Positions 43,901 to 52,225 of a stretch of DNA of 64,000 nt are shown piece by piece; positions within the stretch are counted from its first letter, which is position 1; every line of letters begins with the position of its first letter. The DNA comes from Ruminococcus bicirculans (ex Wegman et al. 2014) (GTDB lineage Bacteria > Bacillota > Clostridia > Oscillospirales > Ruminococcaceae), in contig NZ_HF545616.1 in the NCBI RefSeq assembly GCF_000723465.1, positions 620,001 through 684,000 on the forward strand, in the 5' to 3' direction. The translations under genes were made by a program, and so were the position numbers. Under the pieces are notes generated by a model. It had not been told where the DNA came from, did no database searches, and saw only the letters and a program-made list of their open reading frames with translations.

Positions 43901-45146
43901 CAAGCTTATTGCAGACTGCGAGATATCAGGCTTCAAGAACAGCTTCACATACACAGGAAAGAATATTGAACAGCCTGACGTAACGCTCACCTATGAGGGC
44001 AAAGAGCTTAAAGAGGGCGTGGATTACACTGTTTATTATAAGACCAATCTTAACGCAGGACCTGCAAAAATGACCTTTGTTGGAAAAGGCGAATACAGAG
44101 GCTCTGTCGCAAAAAGCTTTACTATCCAGCCAAAGGACGCTTCCAAGTTCAAGCTTTATTATGCTACACCGCTGTCGTTCACCGGCCAGGCGATAACACC
44201 TGATGTGCTTATAAAGGACGGCAATAAGACCCTAGAGCGTTATATTGATTATATGGTGATGTATTTCTCAAACGTGAACGTTGGCACGGGCAAGATAACA
44301 GTTGAATTTTACGGAAACTATAAGGGCAAGCAGACCGTTTCCTTTGTTATAAATCCTGCAAAACAGCAGATACAGGTGCTTGAAACAAGATACAAGGGCT
44401 TTTTTGTGGATTTTGTGCAGAAAGGATCTGCAACAGGCTATGAGGTCCAGTATGGCACAAAATCTGATTTTTCAAATGCTTCCACATACAGATCCACCAC
44501 CAACAAGATGGATAAGATGACGGTACTTGGATTAGGAGCTTCAAAGACATATTATGTAAGAGTTCGCTCTTATACTGTCAATGGCGGAAAGACCTATTAC
44601 GGCAATTGGTCAGACGCTAAAAGCATTGTGACGGCAAAGACTAATTTTGCAAACGCAAAGGTCAGCGGTATTTCTTCAAAAAGCTTTACCGGCAAGGCGA
44701 TAACGCAGAAGATCACAGTAAAATACGGCTCAAAGACCCTTAAAAACGGCACAGACTACACTGTGAAATATTCTGCAAACACAAAGGTCGGCACCGCAAA
44801 GGTGACTATCACAGGCAAGGGCATTTACGGCGGAGTTATCACCAAAAGCTTTGCTATCTATCCTGCAAAGCAGGTGATACAGAAGCTTTACGGCACATAT
44901 GCAGGCTTCTTTGTAGACTATGCACAGAAAGGCTCTGCCACGGGATATGAAATATCATACTCACAGCGTTCCGACTTTAAGGGAGCAAAAAGCGTAAAGG
45001 TAACAAACAACCGCACCGATAAAAGGACAGTTTCTGGGCTTGCAAGATATCAAAAATATTACGTCCGTGTAAGAAGCTACACTGTCAAAGGCGGAAAGAC
45101 TTATAACGGAGCGTGGTCCGATAAAAAATGGGTCTATACTCAATGA
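40989..45146 (+). CDS. Large secreted papain-like (C1) protein with adhesion-type repeats
   Basis: Exported protein of 1385 residues. Signal peptide ends near residue 27. C1 peptidase domain (about 85-325): Cys110 in GTCWAFAA and His258 in NHAVSVVGWDD. The usual catalytic-site Asn is replaced: KGSWG at 289-293 instead of KNSWG. A lectin-like beta domain follows (about 340-470), then a helical FIVAR-like stretch, a GLUG-like region (AGGIVG repeats near 640-680), two Listeria/Flg_new-type repeats with AGWYD and TGWDKDYK, three Ig-like units (YTGKNIEQPDV) and two fibronectin-like domains starting NPAKQ. Start ATG 40989 has AAGGAG upstream. It shares end modules with the proteins at 20308 and 23561. 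No sorting signal. Confidence 0.85.
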   Translation: MKVIYKCAAILTAAILSVQFPCAAFADMEHGGDNDSPKFKMGRIIFTDNGYGYEKEGLEKSEIADEDLADTDDGGSAYAQKATASLPAKYDPRSKNTLTTIKNQFQTGTCWAFAALSCTESNLIQKGLENQNVQFSVPSLALSTYANGGFDESIWDCGGTWMDSSLAMAAHRGLCYDEYEPFVSDGTEATIVSEEKKGICEYQLNYASTITGGRNAIKNKIKELGGVMVSYYADDLYMTFDNKSYYDPETTKYSGINHAVSVVGWDDNYSKSNFLAGYQPKKNGAWLVKGSWGVSSGTDGYYWISYEEAEMTDWVAFDLTESCDNNYHYPANKDNSIFYVSNENKMSGADVFTAKKDELLDKVGFMYLGYTGKSDYTVQVYTSVSDSTPVGILECEVSGKVHSDGFYTVDIPDVELDEGERYSVVMTFSGDDGSGYVTVYGYSDGVMKPGQAYISNDGDSWTDVTDKDAYTGQPIIFAYTDDIDKSDKSELETLVAKYEKQSGYEREVNNGKKVIADENASKNDITNAKLLIKAKAKEIKEQSLVIKTATDWKNFAKRVSGGESFAGKRVVLEKDIDFGGAKISAVGTALKPFCGYFDGNGHVLKNAVIQNNSYAGLFGYAEDRAQIKDLSAEKITVSGKYAGGIVGEFDAVSIQRCTFSGTVKGTSSAGGIVGKAGGLTLTECASDLAKSSSSNAKAMVGSIDNDAFYYGQQYADCWYNGNFSDSKVKKTALSNVASSAAYSLNTVGGKQTDSGRWTMAGGKARLTRPGEQSSHKITFEAPDGKHYACTDKDGKVKYPAVKVQSGYALKWYKNGIAVDANTVYTADNTVKAKLVEAKFVTIDYVLNGGTNSTGNPEYLSKGESVTLSEPTKEGADFAGWYDNAALSGERIESISYSGGAKTIYAAWKPYTYNVTFVDKDGKVISQQTVEYGKSAKAPKAPAIKGLRFTGWDKDYKNVTEDMTVTAEYSDSKLIADCEISGFKNSFTYTGKNIEQPDVTLTYEGKELKEGVDYTVYYKTNLNAGPAKMTFVGKGEYRGSVAKSFTIQPKDASKFKLYYATPLSFTGQAITPDVLIKDGNKTLERYIDYMVMYFSNVNVGTGKITVEFYGNYKGKQTVSFVINPAKQQIQVLETRYKGFFVDFVQKGSATGYEVQYGTKSDFSNASTYRSTTNKMDKMTVLGLGASKTYYVRVRSYTVNGGKTYYGNWSDAKSIVTAKTNFANAKVSGISSKSFTGKAITQKITVKYGSKTLKNGTDYTVKYSANTKVGTAKVTITGKGIYGGVITKSFAIYPAKQVIQKLYGTYAGFFVDYAQKGSATGYEISYSQRSDFKGAKSVKVTNNRTDKRTVSGLARYQKYYVRVRSYTVKGGKTYNGAWSDKKWVYTQ

Positions 45147-45159
45147 TATGACAGACGAT

Positions 45160-45198
45160 AAAAATGCCCCTGATCATTTTCTGGTCAGGGGTATTTTT
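45160..45198. terminator. Bidirectional terminator between peptidase and acetyltransferase
   Basis: Sixteen-base arms around TTTTC, AAAATGCCCCTGATCA (45161-45176) and its complement with two wobbles (45182-45197); A and T runs outside. Confidence 0.88.
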
Positions 45199-45203
45199 TA
45201 TGC

Positions 45204-45818
45204 TCAGAAAAGTTCTGCTTTGTACTTGATAGAATCCTCCTCCGTTATCTCACGGATAACTCTGCATGGATTTCCTGCCGCAAGAGAATTTGGCGGTATG
45301 TCACGGGTGACAACGCTTCCTGCACCGATAACACAGCCCTCGCCTATGGTAACTCCGCCTGTGATGACAACATTGCTCGCTATCCAGCAGTTGGAGTGTA
45401 TTGTGATAGGTTTGCCGTATTCATCATCATAAACAGTGCCGTCAGACTTTTTCTTCATGTTACGCTCCTGCCATCTGAATGGGTGAACAGGTGTGGCGAT
45501 GGTGCAGTTGGGACCGAAAAACACGTTGTCGCCAATGGTCACAGGGCAGGTGTCAAGCACTGTCAGATTGAAGTTAGCATAGCAGCCTGAGCCGAACTTT
45601 GTGAAAACGCCATAGTCAAAATACACAGGGCCTTGGAGAAAAAATCCCTCGCCATGGTCGGGCAGAAGCTCGTTAAGGATAGCTTTTCTTCTCTCATCAT
45701 CTTCATACAAACTGCTGTACTGCTGTGAAAGCTTGTGAGCCTTTGTCCTCAATTCTGCAAGCTCCTTGTCGGAGGAGTCATATATCTTGCCAGCAAGCAT
45801 TTTTTCTTTTTCAGTCAT
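45204..45818 (-). CDS. Maltose/galactoside O-acetyltransferase, left-handed beta helix
   Basis: Acetyl-CoA-dependent sugar acetyltransferase of the LacA/Maa/NodL group, 204 residues. N-terminal cap MLAGKIYDSSDKELAELR-like (Mac domain), then hexapeptide repeats (VTIGDNVFFGPNCTI, ITIHSNCWIASNVVI, VTIGEGCVIGAGSVV). The family active-site His is in PVHPF near residue 115. The exact sugar is unknown. The start ATG 45818 is well placed with AAAGGG upstream and gives the family N-terminus; a longer open frame upstream of it has no support. It ends at the shared terminator. Confidence 0.9.
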   Translation of the reverse strand: MTEKEKMLAGKIYDSSDKELAELRTKAHKLSQQYSSLYEDDERRKAILNELLPDHGEGFFLQGPVYFDYGVFTKFGSGCYANFNLTVLDTCPVTIGDNVFFGPNCTIATPVHPFRWQERNMKKKSDGTVYDDEYGKPITIHSNCWIASNVVITGGVTIGEGCVIGAGSVVTRDIPPNSLAAGNPCRVIREITEEDSIKYKAELF

Positions 45819-46011
45819 TATAAAACGCCCTTTCTGTGTGTAGTTCCATTTGATTTTGTTGAGAGTATAGCACAAGTTTCGGGCTGTGTCAATAGTTTTT
45901 GGGGGGCGAGTGATAGAATAAAAAATGGTATACAAAAAGTGGAGAATGCTTATGGGCAAAGCACTCCCCACTTTATCATAATATATGAAAAGCTTGGCAG
46001 GGTAGAAAAAG

Positions 46012-46194
46012 TTATAGGTAAAATCCCTGCATATAATTTGTGTACATAAATGTGTCCTCGTCATCAGCGGTATTGTCACCAGCAGGCTTTTTTCTGACAC
46101 TGGCACAGGAAGCCAACACTATCAGACCGCCTAGCACAATTGCAACGCTCACTCCAAGGGCTACCAAAACCGCACAGAAAATTTTTACTATCAT
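46012..46194 (-). CDS. Small single-pass membrane protein, unknown
   Basis: Sixty-residue frame with one long hydrophobic helix (about 3-30, FCAVLVALGVSVAIVLGGLI) and an acidic tail with GDNTADDEDTF. The start ATG 46194 has GGAG 9 bases upstream, which supports a real gene; an ATG at 46212 is in frame but lacks a ribosome site. The LASCAS segment resembles a lipoprotein or short anchor, but this is not certain. It stands alone before the acetyltransferase gene. Confidence 0.5.
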   Translation of the reverse strand: MIVKIFCAVLVALGVSVAIVLGGLIVLASCASVRKKPAGDNTADDEDTFMYTNYMQGFYL

Positions 46195-46511
46195 AAACAC
46201 CGCTCCAATCATATTTCTTATACTTCGCCATAATTACTATTATGATTATATGCTGGTTTTGCCTGATAATCAATAAAAGCCGTGTAAAATGCAGATAAAA
46301 ATCAAGCCAGCTTTTGTCTGCATCAAAAATCTTGTGGTAAAAAAATTTTTTCAAAACGTTTCATGATTTAACAATTTTAAATGAAGAAAATTATAGCTTT
46401 CAGCTTAGTATAAAAATGCACAAACTGAGCTTTTTGTAAATGGTTAGCATTGTATATTACACTGAAAATGTACGATTTTTGAAAAAATATACATAAATAT
46501 GGGGCAAATAC
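46195..46511. other. AT-rich non-coding stretch before the polysaccharide locus
   Basis: No gene seen. It contains the far promoter zone of the small gene and the leader DNA of the polysaccharide operon, with several A/T tracts. Confidence 0.5.
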
Positions 46512-46540
46512 TTGACTAGATTAAAATTTTGTGATAAAAT
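46512..46540 (+). promoter_or_regulatory. Promoter of the polysaccharide locus
   Basis: TTGACT (46512-46517), 17 bases, TAAAAT (46535-46540), about 80 bases before the first start codon. No upstream regulator gene is next to it. Confidence 0.7.
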
Positions 46541-46621
46541 TATTAACGTGAATGAGTGTGCTTATCCTATTTATATGTTTTGTGTATTGGCTGTACGTGT
46601 ATGAAGTTGGGAGTAAAAGAT

Positions 46622-47692
46622 ATGCAGAAAATCGATTTGGAAGGTAAGGTTGTCCTTGTAACAGGAGCAGCAGGTTTTATAGGTTCTAATCTGGTAATTG
46701 AGCTTTTTAAGACTATTGATGATATCAAGGTCGTTGGTATCGACAATATGAACAATTACTATGACGTGTCCATAAAAGAGTGGAGATTAAAGGAAATAGA
46801 AAAGCTTGGTGGTCAGTGGACTTTTATTAAGGGAGACATATCAGACAAAAATGTGATAGATAAAATTTTTAGTGATTATAAGCCGTCTGTTGTTGTTAAT
46901 CTTGCAGCACAGGCAGGCGTGCGTTACAGCATAACTAATCCTGATGCATATATTCAGTCAAACCTGATCGGATTTTATAATATATTGGAAGCGTGTCGCC
47001 ATTCTTATGATAACGGTGAAACAGGCGTTGAACATCTGGTTTATGCGTCAAGTTCTTCTGTATATGGAACAAACAAGAAAGTTCCTTACAGTACCGATGA
47101 TAAGGTAGACAATCCTGTTAGCCTGTATGCTGCTACCAAGAAGAGCAACGAGCTTATGGCTCATGCTTACTGCAAGTTGTATAATATCCCAGCAACGGGG
47201 CTTCGTTTCTTTACAGTTTATGGCCCGGCAGGCAGACCGGATATGGCTTATTTTGGATTCACAAACAAGCTTCTTAAGGGTGAAACTATCCAGATTTTCA
47301 ATTACGGAAATTGCAAACGAGATTTCACATACGTTGATGATATAGTTGAGGGCGTTAAGAGAGTAATGCAAGGCGCTCCAGAAAGAAAAAATGGTGAGGA
47401 CGGCTTGCCATTACCGCCTTATGCTGTTTATAACATAGGAAATCAAAATCCTGAAAATCTTCTTGATTTTGTTGATATTTTACAGCAGGAACTTATAAAT
47501 GCGGGTGTTCTTCCTGCTGATTATGATTTTGAAAGTCACAAAAAGTTAGTTCCGATGCAACCAGGCGATGTGCCTATTACTTATGCAGACACAGAGCCAT
47601 TGGAAAGGGATTATGGATTTAAACCGAGCACACCTCTCAGAGAAGGTCTGAGAAAGTTTGCTCAGTGGTATAAAGAGTTTTATAAAGTATAA
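46622..47692 (+). CDS. UDP-glucuronate 4-epimerase
   Basis: Short-chain dehydrogenase-type epimerase of 356 residues that converts UDP-glucuronate to UDP-galacturonate using bound NAD. Rossmann motif [11 protein letters not shown] (about 13-23), catalytic YAATK (Tyr near 163) and [13 protein letters not shown] (near 195), the feature that marks the CapI/LpsL uronate group rather than GalE. It is followed at 14 bases by UDP-glucose dehydrogenase, the enzyme that makes its substrate. Start ATG 46622 has GGGAG 8 bases upstream; a GTG at 46556 is in frame but would lie close to the promoter. Confidence 0.88.
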   Translation: MQKIDLEGKVVLVTGAAGFIGSNLVIELFKTIDDIKVVGIDNMNNYYDVSIKEWRLKEIEKLGGQWTFIKGDISDKNVIDKIFSDYKPSVVVNLAAQAGVRYSITNPDAYIQSNLIGFYNILEACRHSYDNGETGVEHLVYASSSSVYGTNKKVPYSTDDKVDNPVSLYAATKKSNELMAHAYCKLYNIPATGLRFFTVYGPAGRPDMAYFGFTNKLLKGETIQIFNYGNCKRDFTYVDDIVEGVKRVMQGAPERKNGEDGLPLPPYAVYNIGNQNPENLLDFVDILQQELINAGVLPADYDFESHKKLVPMQPGDVPITYADTEPLERDYGFKPSTPLREGLRKFAQWYKEFYKV

Positions 47693-47706
47693 GGAAGGCT
47701 AAGAAA

Positions 47707-48936
47707 ATGAACAGAAAGATAGCAGTAGCAGGAACAGGTTATGTTGGATTGTCGCTTGCAGTATTGCTTGCACAGCACAATCATGTAACGGCTGTTGACA
47801 TTATCCCTGAAAAGGTTGAGCTTATCAATAACAAAAAGTCACCAATTCAGGACGATTATATTGAAAAGTATCTTGCTGAAAAAGAGCTTGATCTGACAGC
47901 GACACTTGACGGTGAAGCTGCATACAAGGACGCAGAGTTCGTAATAATTGCAGCTCCAACTAACTATGACAGCAAGAAGAATTTCTTTGATACTTCTGCT
48001 GTAGAAGCAGTTATAGAACTTGTTATGAAAGTCAATCCTGATGCTATTATGGTTATAAAGAGTACAATTCCGGTTGGTTACACAAAGTCTGTAAGGGAAA
48101 AGTATAATACTGACAAGATAATTTTCAGCCCTGAGTTTCTCCGTGAGTCAAAGGCTTTGTATGATAATCTGTATCCAAGCAGAATTATCGTAAGCTGTGA
48201 TGATGATACAAGAGAAAAGGCTGAAGCTTTTGCAAAGCTCTTGCAGGAGGGTGCGATAAAGGAAGATATCGACACGCTCTTTATGGGATTTACCGAGGCA
48301 GAGGCTGTTAAGCTGTTTGCTAATACTTACCTTGCACTGAGAGTTTCGTATTTTAATGAGCTTGATACATATGCAGAGGTAAAGGGACTTAATACACAGG
48401 ATATTATAAATGGCGTTTGCCTTGATCCTAGAATCGGAAGTCATTACAACAATCCAAGCTTTGGTTACGGTGGATATTGCCTTCCAAAGGATACAAAGCA
48501 GCTCCTTGCAAACTATGAAAATGTACCGCAGAACATGATGTCTGCTATTGTTGAGAGCAACAGGACCAGAAAAGACTTTATTGCTGATAAGGTGCTTGAA
48601 CTTGCGGGTTATTATACCGGAAGCAGCAATTGGGATAAGGATAGAGAAAAGGACGTTATTATAGGTGTTTACAGACTTACGATGAAGTCCAACTCAGATA
48701 ATTTCCGTCAGAGCAGTATTCAGGGCGTTATGAAGCGTATCAAGGCAAAGGGTGCTACGGTTATAATTTATGAGCCGACCCTTGAGGACGGCGATACGTT
48801 CTTTGGCAGCAAGGTGGTAAATGACTTGGAGAAGTTTAAGTCAATGAGCCAGTCTATTGTTGCTAACAGATATGACAGCTGCCTTGATGATGTTAGGGAT
48901 AAGGTCTATACCAGAGATCTGTATGGGAGAGATTAA
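47707..48936 (+). CDS. ugd: UDP-glucose 6-dehydrogenase
   Basis: Oxidises UDP-glucose to UDP-glucuronate with two NAD. Rossmann motif [13 protein letters not shown] (about 6-18), the conserved central helix with [15 protein letters not shown] near 142, [19 protein letters not shown] near 205 and the catalytic Cys in [13 protein letters not shown] near 258. Length 409 fits the shorter Firmicute form. It has GGAAGG upstream and lies 14 bases after the epimerase gene: the pair gives UDP-GlcA and UDP-GalA, building blocks of acidic surface polysaccharide. Confidence 0.93.
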   Translation: MNRKIAVAGTGYVGLSLAVLLAQHNHVTAVDIIPEKVELINNKKSPIQDDYIEKYLAEKELDLTATLDGEAAYKDAEFVIIAAPTNYDSKKNFFDTSAVEAVIELVMKVNPDAIMVIKSTIPVGYTKSVREKYNTDKIIFSPEFLRESKALYDNLYPSRIIVSCDDDTREKAEAFAKLLQEGAIKEDIDTLFMGFTEAEAVKLFANTYLALRVSYFNELDTYAEVKGLNTQDIINGVCLDPRIGSHYNNPSFGYGGYCLPKDTKQLLANYENVPQNMMSAIVESNRTRKDFIADKVLELAGYYTGSSNWDKDREKDVIIGVYRLTMKSNSDNFRQSSIQGVMKRIKAKGATVIIYEPTLEDGDTFFGSKVVNDLEKFKSMSQSIVANRYDSCLDDVRDKVYTRDLYGRD

Positions 48937-49004
48937 TTAGCTAGGAGCTTGATTTATGTACAATAACAAAGATAATCAGGAATCCTTTGAATAAGAGGTT
49001 TGAC

Positions 49005-49048
49005 CTAGCCTGCGAATGATCTTTTTAATAAGAATATTCACAGGCTAG
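49005..49048. repeat. Long imperfect hairpin after ugd
   Basis: Thirteen-base arms CTAGCCTGCGAAT (49005-49017) and ATTCACAGGCTAG (49036-49048), one mismatch, 18-base loop, no T run. It stands between ugd and the gene remnants at 49107-49243 and may be a former element end. Confidence 0.5.
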
Positions 49049-49106
49049 TTGTCGTGTGAAATAACTTACCTAATCAAAACGAATAATTATGAGGAGTGTG
49101 TTGAAA

Positions 49107-49243
49107 ATGGGAAGAAAATTATTAATTGCAGCCTCTAAAAGATATGGAGATTATGCGAAAGAGATCTAATTGCAAAAGAAGCTCTCCGAAGTGTTGTTCC
49201 AACATTTAAAAGACCAGAAGACGTAAATAAAGAGATTGCTTAA
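49107..49243 (+). pseudogene. Remnant of a nucleotide-sugar dehydratase-like gene
   Basis: A GGAG site and ATG open a 20-codon frame MGRKLLIAASKRYGDYAKEI that stops at 49167-49169. In the next frame, from 49163, the text reads AKEALRSVVPTFKRPEDVNK and ends at 49241-49243, which resembles the end of CapD/PglF-type UDP-sugar dehydratases. So a gene of that kind seems to have been cut away, leaving a start-like part and the last 25 codons in another frame. Its position just before a sugar aminotransferase fits the usual dehydratase-aminotransferase order. Confidence 0.35.
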
Positions 49244-49297
49244 TAACAAGTTAATACATTCTGAAAAAAGAGATTGTGCGAAAAGAGGTAGAAAGTC

Positions 49298-50581
49298 ATG
49301 TTTAAAGAAAATAATAAATTTGAGAAGTTTGAGTCTAAAGTATGGTTAAGCAGCCCAACCATGCATGGTCCAGAAATTGAATATGTGAAAGAAGCGTATG
49401 AAACAAACTGGATGTCCACAGTTGGTAAGAATATCAATGAAGTGGAAAGACTTGCCTGCGAATATATCGGCTGCAAATACGCAGTTGCATTATCAGCAGG
49501 AACAGCGTCATTGCATCTGGCAATGAAACTTGCAGGTATTGAAGCATATGGTATGCCAAAAGTTGGACATGGTGCATTAGAGGGAAAGAAAGTATTCTGC
49601 TCTGATATGACATTTGACGCAACCGTAAATCCGGTAGTTTATGAAGGTGGAGAGCCAGTATTTATTGATACAGAATATGACACATGGAATATGGACCCAG
49701 TGGCACTTGAAAAAGCATTTGAGATTTATCCGGATACGAAGGTAGTAGTTGTTGCACACCTTTATGGAACTCCTGGAAAAGTAGATGAGTTAAATGCGGT
49801 TATTAAAAAGCATGGTGCTATTTTAGTAGAAGATGCTGCGGAATCTATGGGAGCTACATATAAGGGAGTACAGACTGGTACATTTGGAAAATATAACACC
49901 ATTTCTTTTAATGGAAATAAGATTATTACCGGAAGTGCAGGTGGCTGTTTTCTGACAGATGATGAAGAAGCTGCAAACAAAGTTCGTAAATGGTCTACAC
50001 AGGCGAGAGAAAATGCTCCGTGGTATCAGCATGAAGAACTGGGATACAACTATCGTATGAGCAATGTGGTAGCTGGTGTAGTTCGTGGACAGTTCCCGTA
50101 TCTGAATGAGCATATTGCACAGAAAAAAGCAATTTATGAAAGATATAAAGAAGGATTAAAAGGTCTTCCAGTTTCTATGAATCCAATTGACTTTGAAAAT
50201 TCTGAGCCGAATTACTGGTTGTCCTGTTTGATTATTGATAAAGAGGCAATGTGCAAGCAGGTTCGTGGTGAGCAGGATGTGTGCTATGTAAAAGAAGCAG
50301 GAAAGTCTTGTCCAACAGAGATTTTGGAAGCGATTGCATCTATTAATGCTGAAGGACGTCCGATTTGGAAACCAATGCATATGCAGCCGATTTATCGTTT
50401 GAATCCATTTGTTGTAAGAGATGGAAATGGACGTGCTAGATCAAATGCGTATATTGCAGGTGGTGTAGCTGATGTAGGAATGGATATTTTTACAAGAGGA
50501 TTGTGTTTGCCTAGCGATAATAAAATGACTGCGGAGGAGCAGGAGAGGATTATTGAAGTTATAAGAGCTTGCTTTGAATAA
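49298..50581 (+). CDS. DegT/DnrJ/EryC1-family sugar aminotransferase
   Basis: PLP enzyme of 427 residues that puts an amino group on a keto-sugar nucleotide, as in PglE. Features: GTASLHLAMKLAG near 68 (phosphate site), EDAAESMGATYKG near 165 (Asp that holds the PLP ring) and ISFNGNKIITGSAGG near 190 (the PLP Lys). The C-terminal half has the conserved GLCLPSDNKMTAEEQERI end. The substrate is probably a UDP-4-keto sugar, but the dehydratase that would make it is only a remnant here. It has AAGAGG upstream. From this gene on, codon use is more AT-rich (GGA, AGA, ATT) than in ugd and the epimerase. Confidence 0.9.
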   Translation: MFKENNKFEKFESKVWLSSPTMHGPEIEYVKEAYETNWMSTVGKNINEVERLACEYIGCKYAVALSAGTASLHLAMKLAGIEAYGMPKVGHGALEGKKVFCSDMTFDATVNPVVYEGGEPVFIDTEYDTWNMDPVALEKAFEIYPDTKVVVVAHLYGTPGKVDELNAVIKKHGAILVEDAAESMGATYKGVQTGTFGKYNTISFNGNKIITGSAGGCFLTDDEEAANKVRKWSTQARENAPWYQHEELGYNYRMSNVVAGVVRGQFPYLNEHIAQKKAIYERYKEGLKGLPVSMNPIDFENSEPNYWLSCLIIDKEAMCKQVRGEQDVCYVKEAGKSCPTEILEAIASINAEGRPIWKPMHMQPIYRLNPFVVRDGNGRARSNAYIAGGVADVGMDIFTRGLCLPSDNKMTAEEQERIIEVIRACFE

Positions 50582-50605
50582 AAATATATTGTGGGAGAGA
50601 TTATT

Positions 50606-52225
50606 GTGTCAAAGAAAAAAATAGTTGGAATTATAGCGTCATCTATTGTTGGTGGGACAGCAATAGTGACTTGGATCATGAAAAAGAAAGCAAAAAAAAC
50701 AACTTATAAAGCTGAAAATATTGAAGCGATTCCGACACGCAATATGGGATTTTATGAAAAATATGTTAAAAGAGCGATAGATATTATTTGTGCGTCTGCA
50801 GCAATTATATGTTTTAGCCCTATATATATAGGTGTTGCAATTCTTGTCAGATTCAAGCTGGGAAGTCCAGTATTGTTCACACAGGATCGTCCAGGGTTGA
50901 TTGGAGAAGATGGAAAAGAAACTATTTTTAAAATGTACAAATTCCGTACTATGACAGATGAAAGAGATGAAAATGGAGAGCTTTTACCAGATGAAGTACG
51001 TTTAACTTCATTTGGTAAGTGGCTTAGAAATACAAGTCTTGACGAACTTCCAGAGGCTTTTAATATTTTAAATGGTACACTTTCAGTTTGCGGTCCGCGT
51101 CCGCAACTTGTAAGAGATATGGTATTTATGACAGATGAACAAAGAATGAGACATACTGCGAAGCCAGGGCTTAGTGGATTGGCTCAAGTAAATGGGCGTA
51201 ATGCAATATCATGGGAAGATAAGATTAATTGGGATTTAAAGTATATTGAAAAGGTAAGTTTTCTTGAAGATTTGAAAATTATTTTATCAACAGTGAAGAA
51301 AGCTTTTATTAAGCAAGAAGGAATTACGCAGGATGATATGGCTACAGCGGAGGATTTTGGAGATTATCTTTTGAGAACAGAAAAAGTAGATAAGGAAAAT
51401 TATAATAAGAAACAACTTCAGGCAACGATGATTTTGAGTGGATCAGATGGCATTGAAAGAGAAGCGGGTTTAGTTTCTATTATTATGCCATCTTATAATA
51501 CAGCTTCATTTATAGAAGAAACTATTCAATCTGTCTTGAATCAGACATATACAAATTGGGAATTGATCATAGTGGATGATTGCTCAACAGATAATACGAA
51601 TGAAGTTGTTGATACGATAAAAGACTGTCGTATACATTATCTCAAAAATGAAAAGAATTCTGGTGCGGCAATAAGCAGAAATAAAGCGCTTCGAGAGGCT
51701 AAAGGTCAGTGGATCGCATACCTTGACTCTGATGATCTTTGGATGCCTGAAAAACTTGAAAAGCAAATTAAATTCATGGAAGAAAACGGATATGTTTTCT
51801 CTTACACCAATTATGAAGAGATTGACGTTGATGGATATAAAACAGGTGTAAAAGTCACTGGTCCTAAAAAAATAACAAAAACAGGAATGTTTAATTATTG
51901 TTGGCCAGGATGTCTTACGGTTATGTATGATGCTAATAAGATTGGTCTTATTCAGATTGAGGATATAAAGAAAAATAACGACTATGCCATGTGGCTGAAG
52001 GTATGTCGCAAAGCAGATTGCTATTTGCTTGATGAAATTTTAGGGCAGTATAGAAAAGGTCGTGTGGGAAGTGTAAGTACTCATAGTATTAGAACAATGA
52101 TAGGGTGGCATTATAAGCTTTATCGTGAGGCTGAAGATATGGGAATACTATCAAGTCTTTTTAATACAGGAAGAAATTTAGTGTTTGGATTTTATAAGAA
52201 GAAAAGGTATGTAAGAAGACAATGA
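50606..52225 (+). CDS. Initiating phosphoglycosyl transferase fused to a GT2 domain
   Basis: Two enzymes in one chain of 539 residues. Residues 1-55: short N-terminal hydrophobic part. Residues 55-240: PGT domain of the WcaJ/PglC type that loads sugar-phosphate on undecaprenyl phosphate (YKFRTM, LRNTSLDELPEAFNIL with the Asp-Glu pair, SVCGPRPQL, LSGLAQVNGRN). Residues 280-500: GT2 fold (LVSIIMPSYNTASFIEETI, IIVDDCSTDNTNEVV, LDSDDLWMPEK). It may add sugars one and two in sequence. Start GTG at 50606 follows GGGAGA with good spacing. It ends 4 bases into the next gene (ATGA overlap), so translation is coupled. Confidence 0.85.
   Translation: MSKKKIVGIIASSIVGGTAIVTWIMKKKAKKTTYKAENIEAIPTRNMGFYEKYVKRAIDIICASAAIICFSPIYIGVAILVRFKLGSPVLFTQDRPGLIGEDGKETIFKMYKFRTMTDERDENGELLPDEVRLTSFGKWLRNTSLDELPEAFNILNGTLSVCGPRPQLVRDMVFMTDEQRMRHTAKPGLSGLAQVNGRNAISWEDKINWDLKYIEKVSFLEDLKIILSTVKKAFIKQEGITQDDMATAEDFGDYLLRTEKVDKENYNKKQLQATMILSGSDGIEREAGLVSIIMPSYNTASFIEETIQSVLNQTYTNWELIIVDDCSTDNTNEVVDTIKDCRIHYLKNEKNSGAAISRNKALREAKGQWIAYLDSDDLWMPEKLEKQIKFMEENGYVFSYTNYEEIDVDGYKTGVKVTGPKKITKTGMFNYCWPGCLTVMYDANKIGLIQIEDIKKNNDYAMWLKVCRKADCYLLDEILGQYRKGRVGSVSTHSIRTMIGWHYKLYREAEDMGILSSLFNTGRNLVFGFYKKKRYVRRQ

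Noticed and set aside
45819-46106. N-terminal extension of the acetyltransferase
   Set aside because: The added 96 residues do not fit the family and contain the ribosome site of the normal start.
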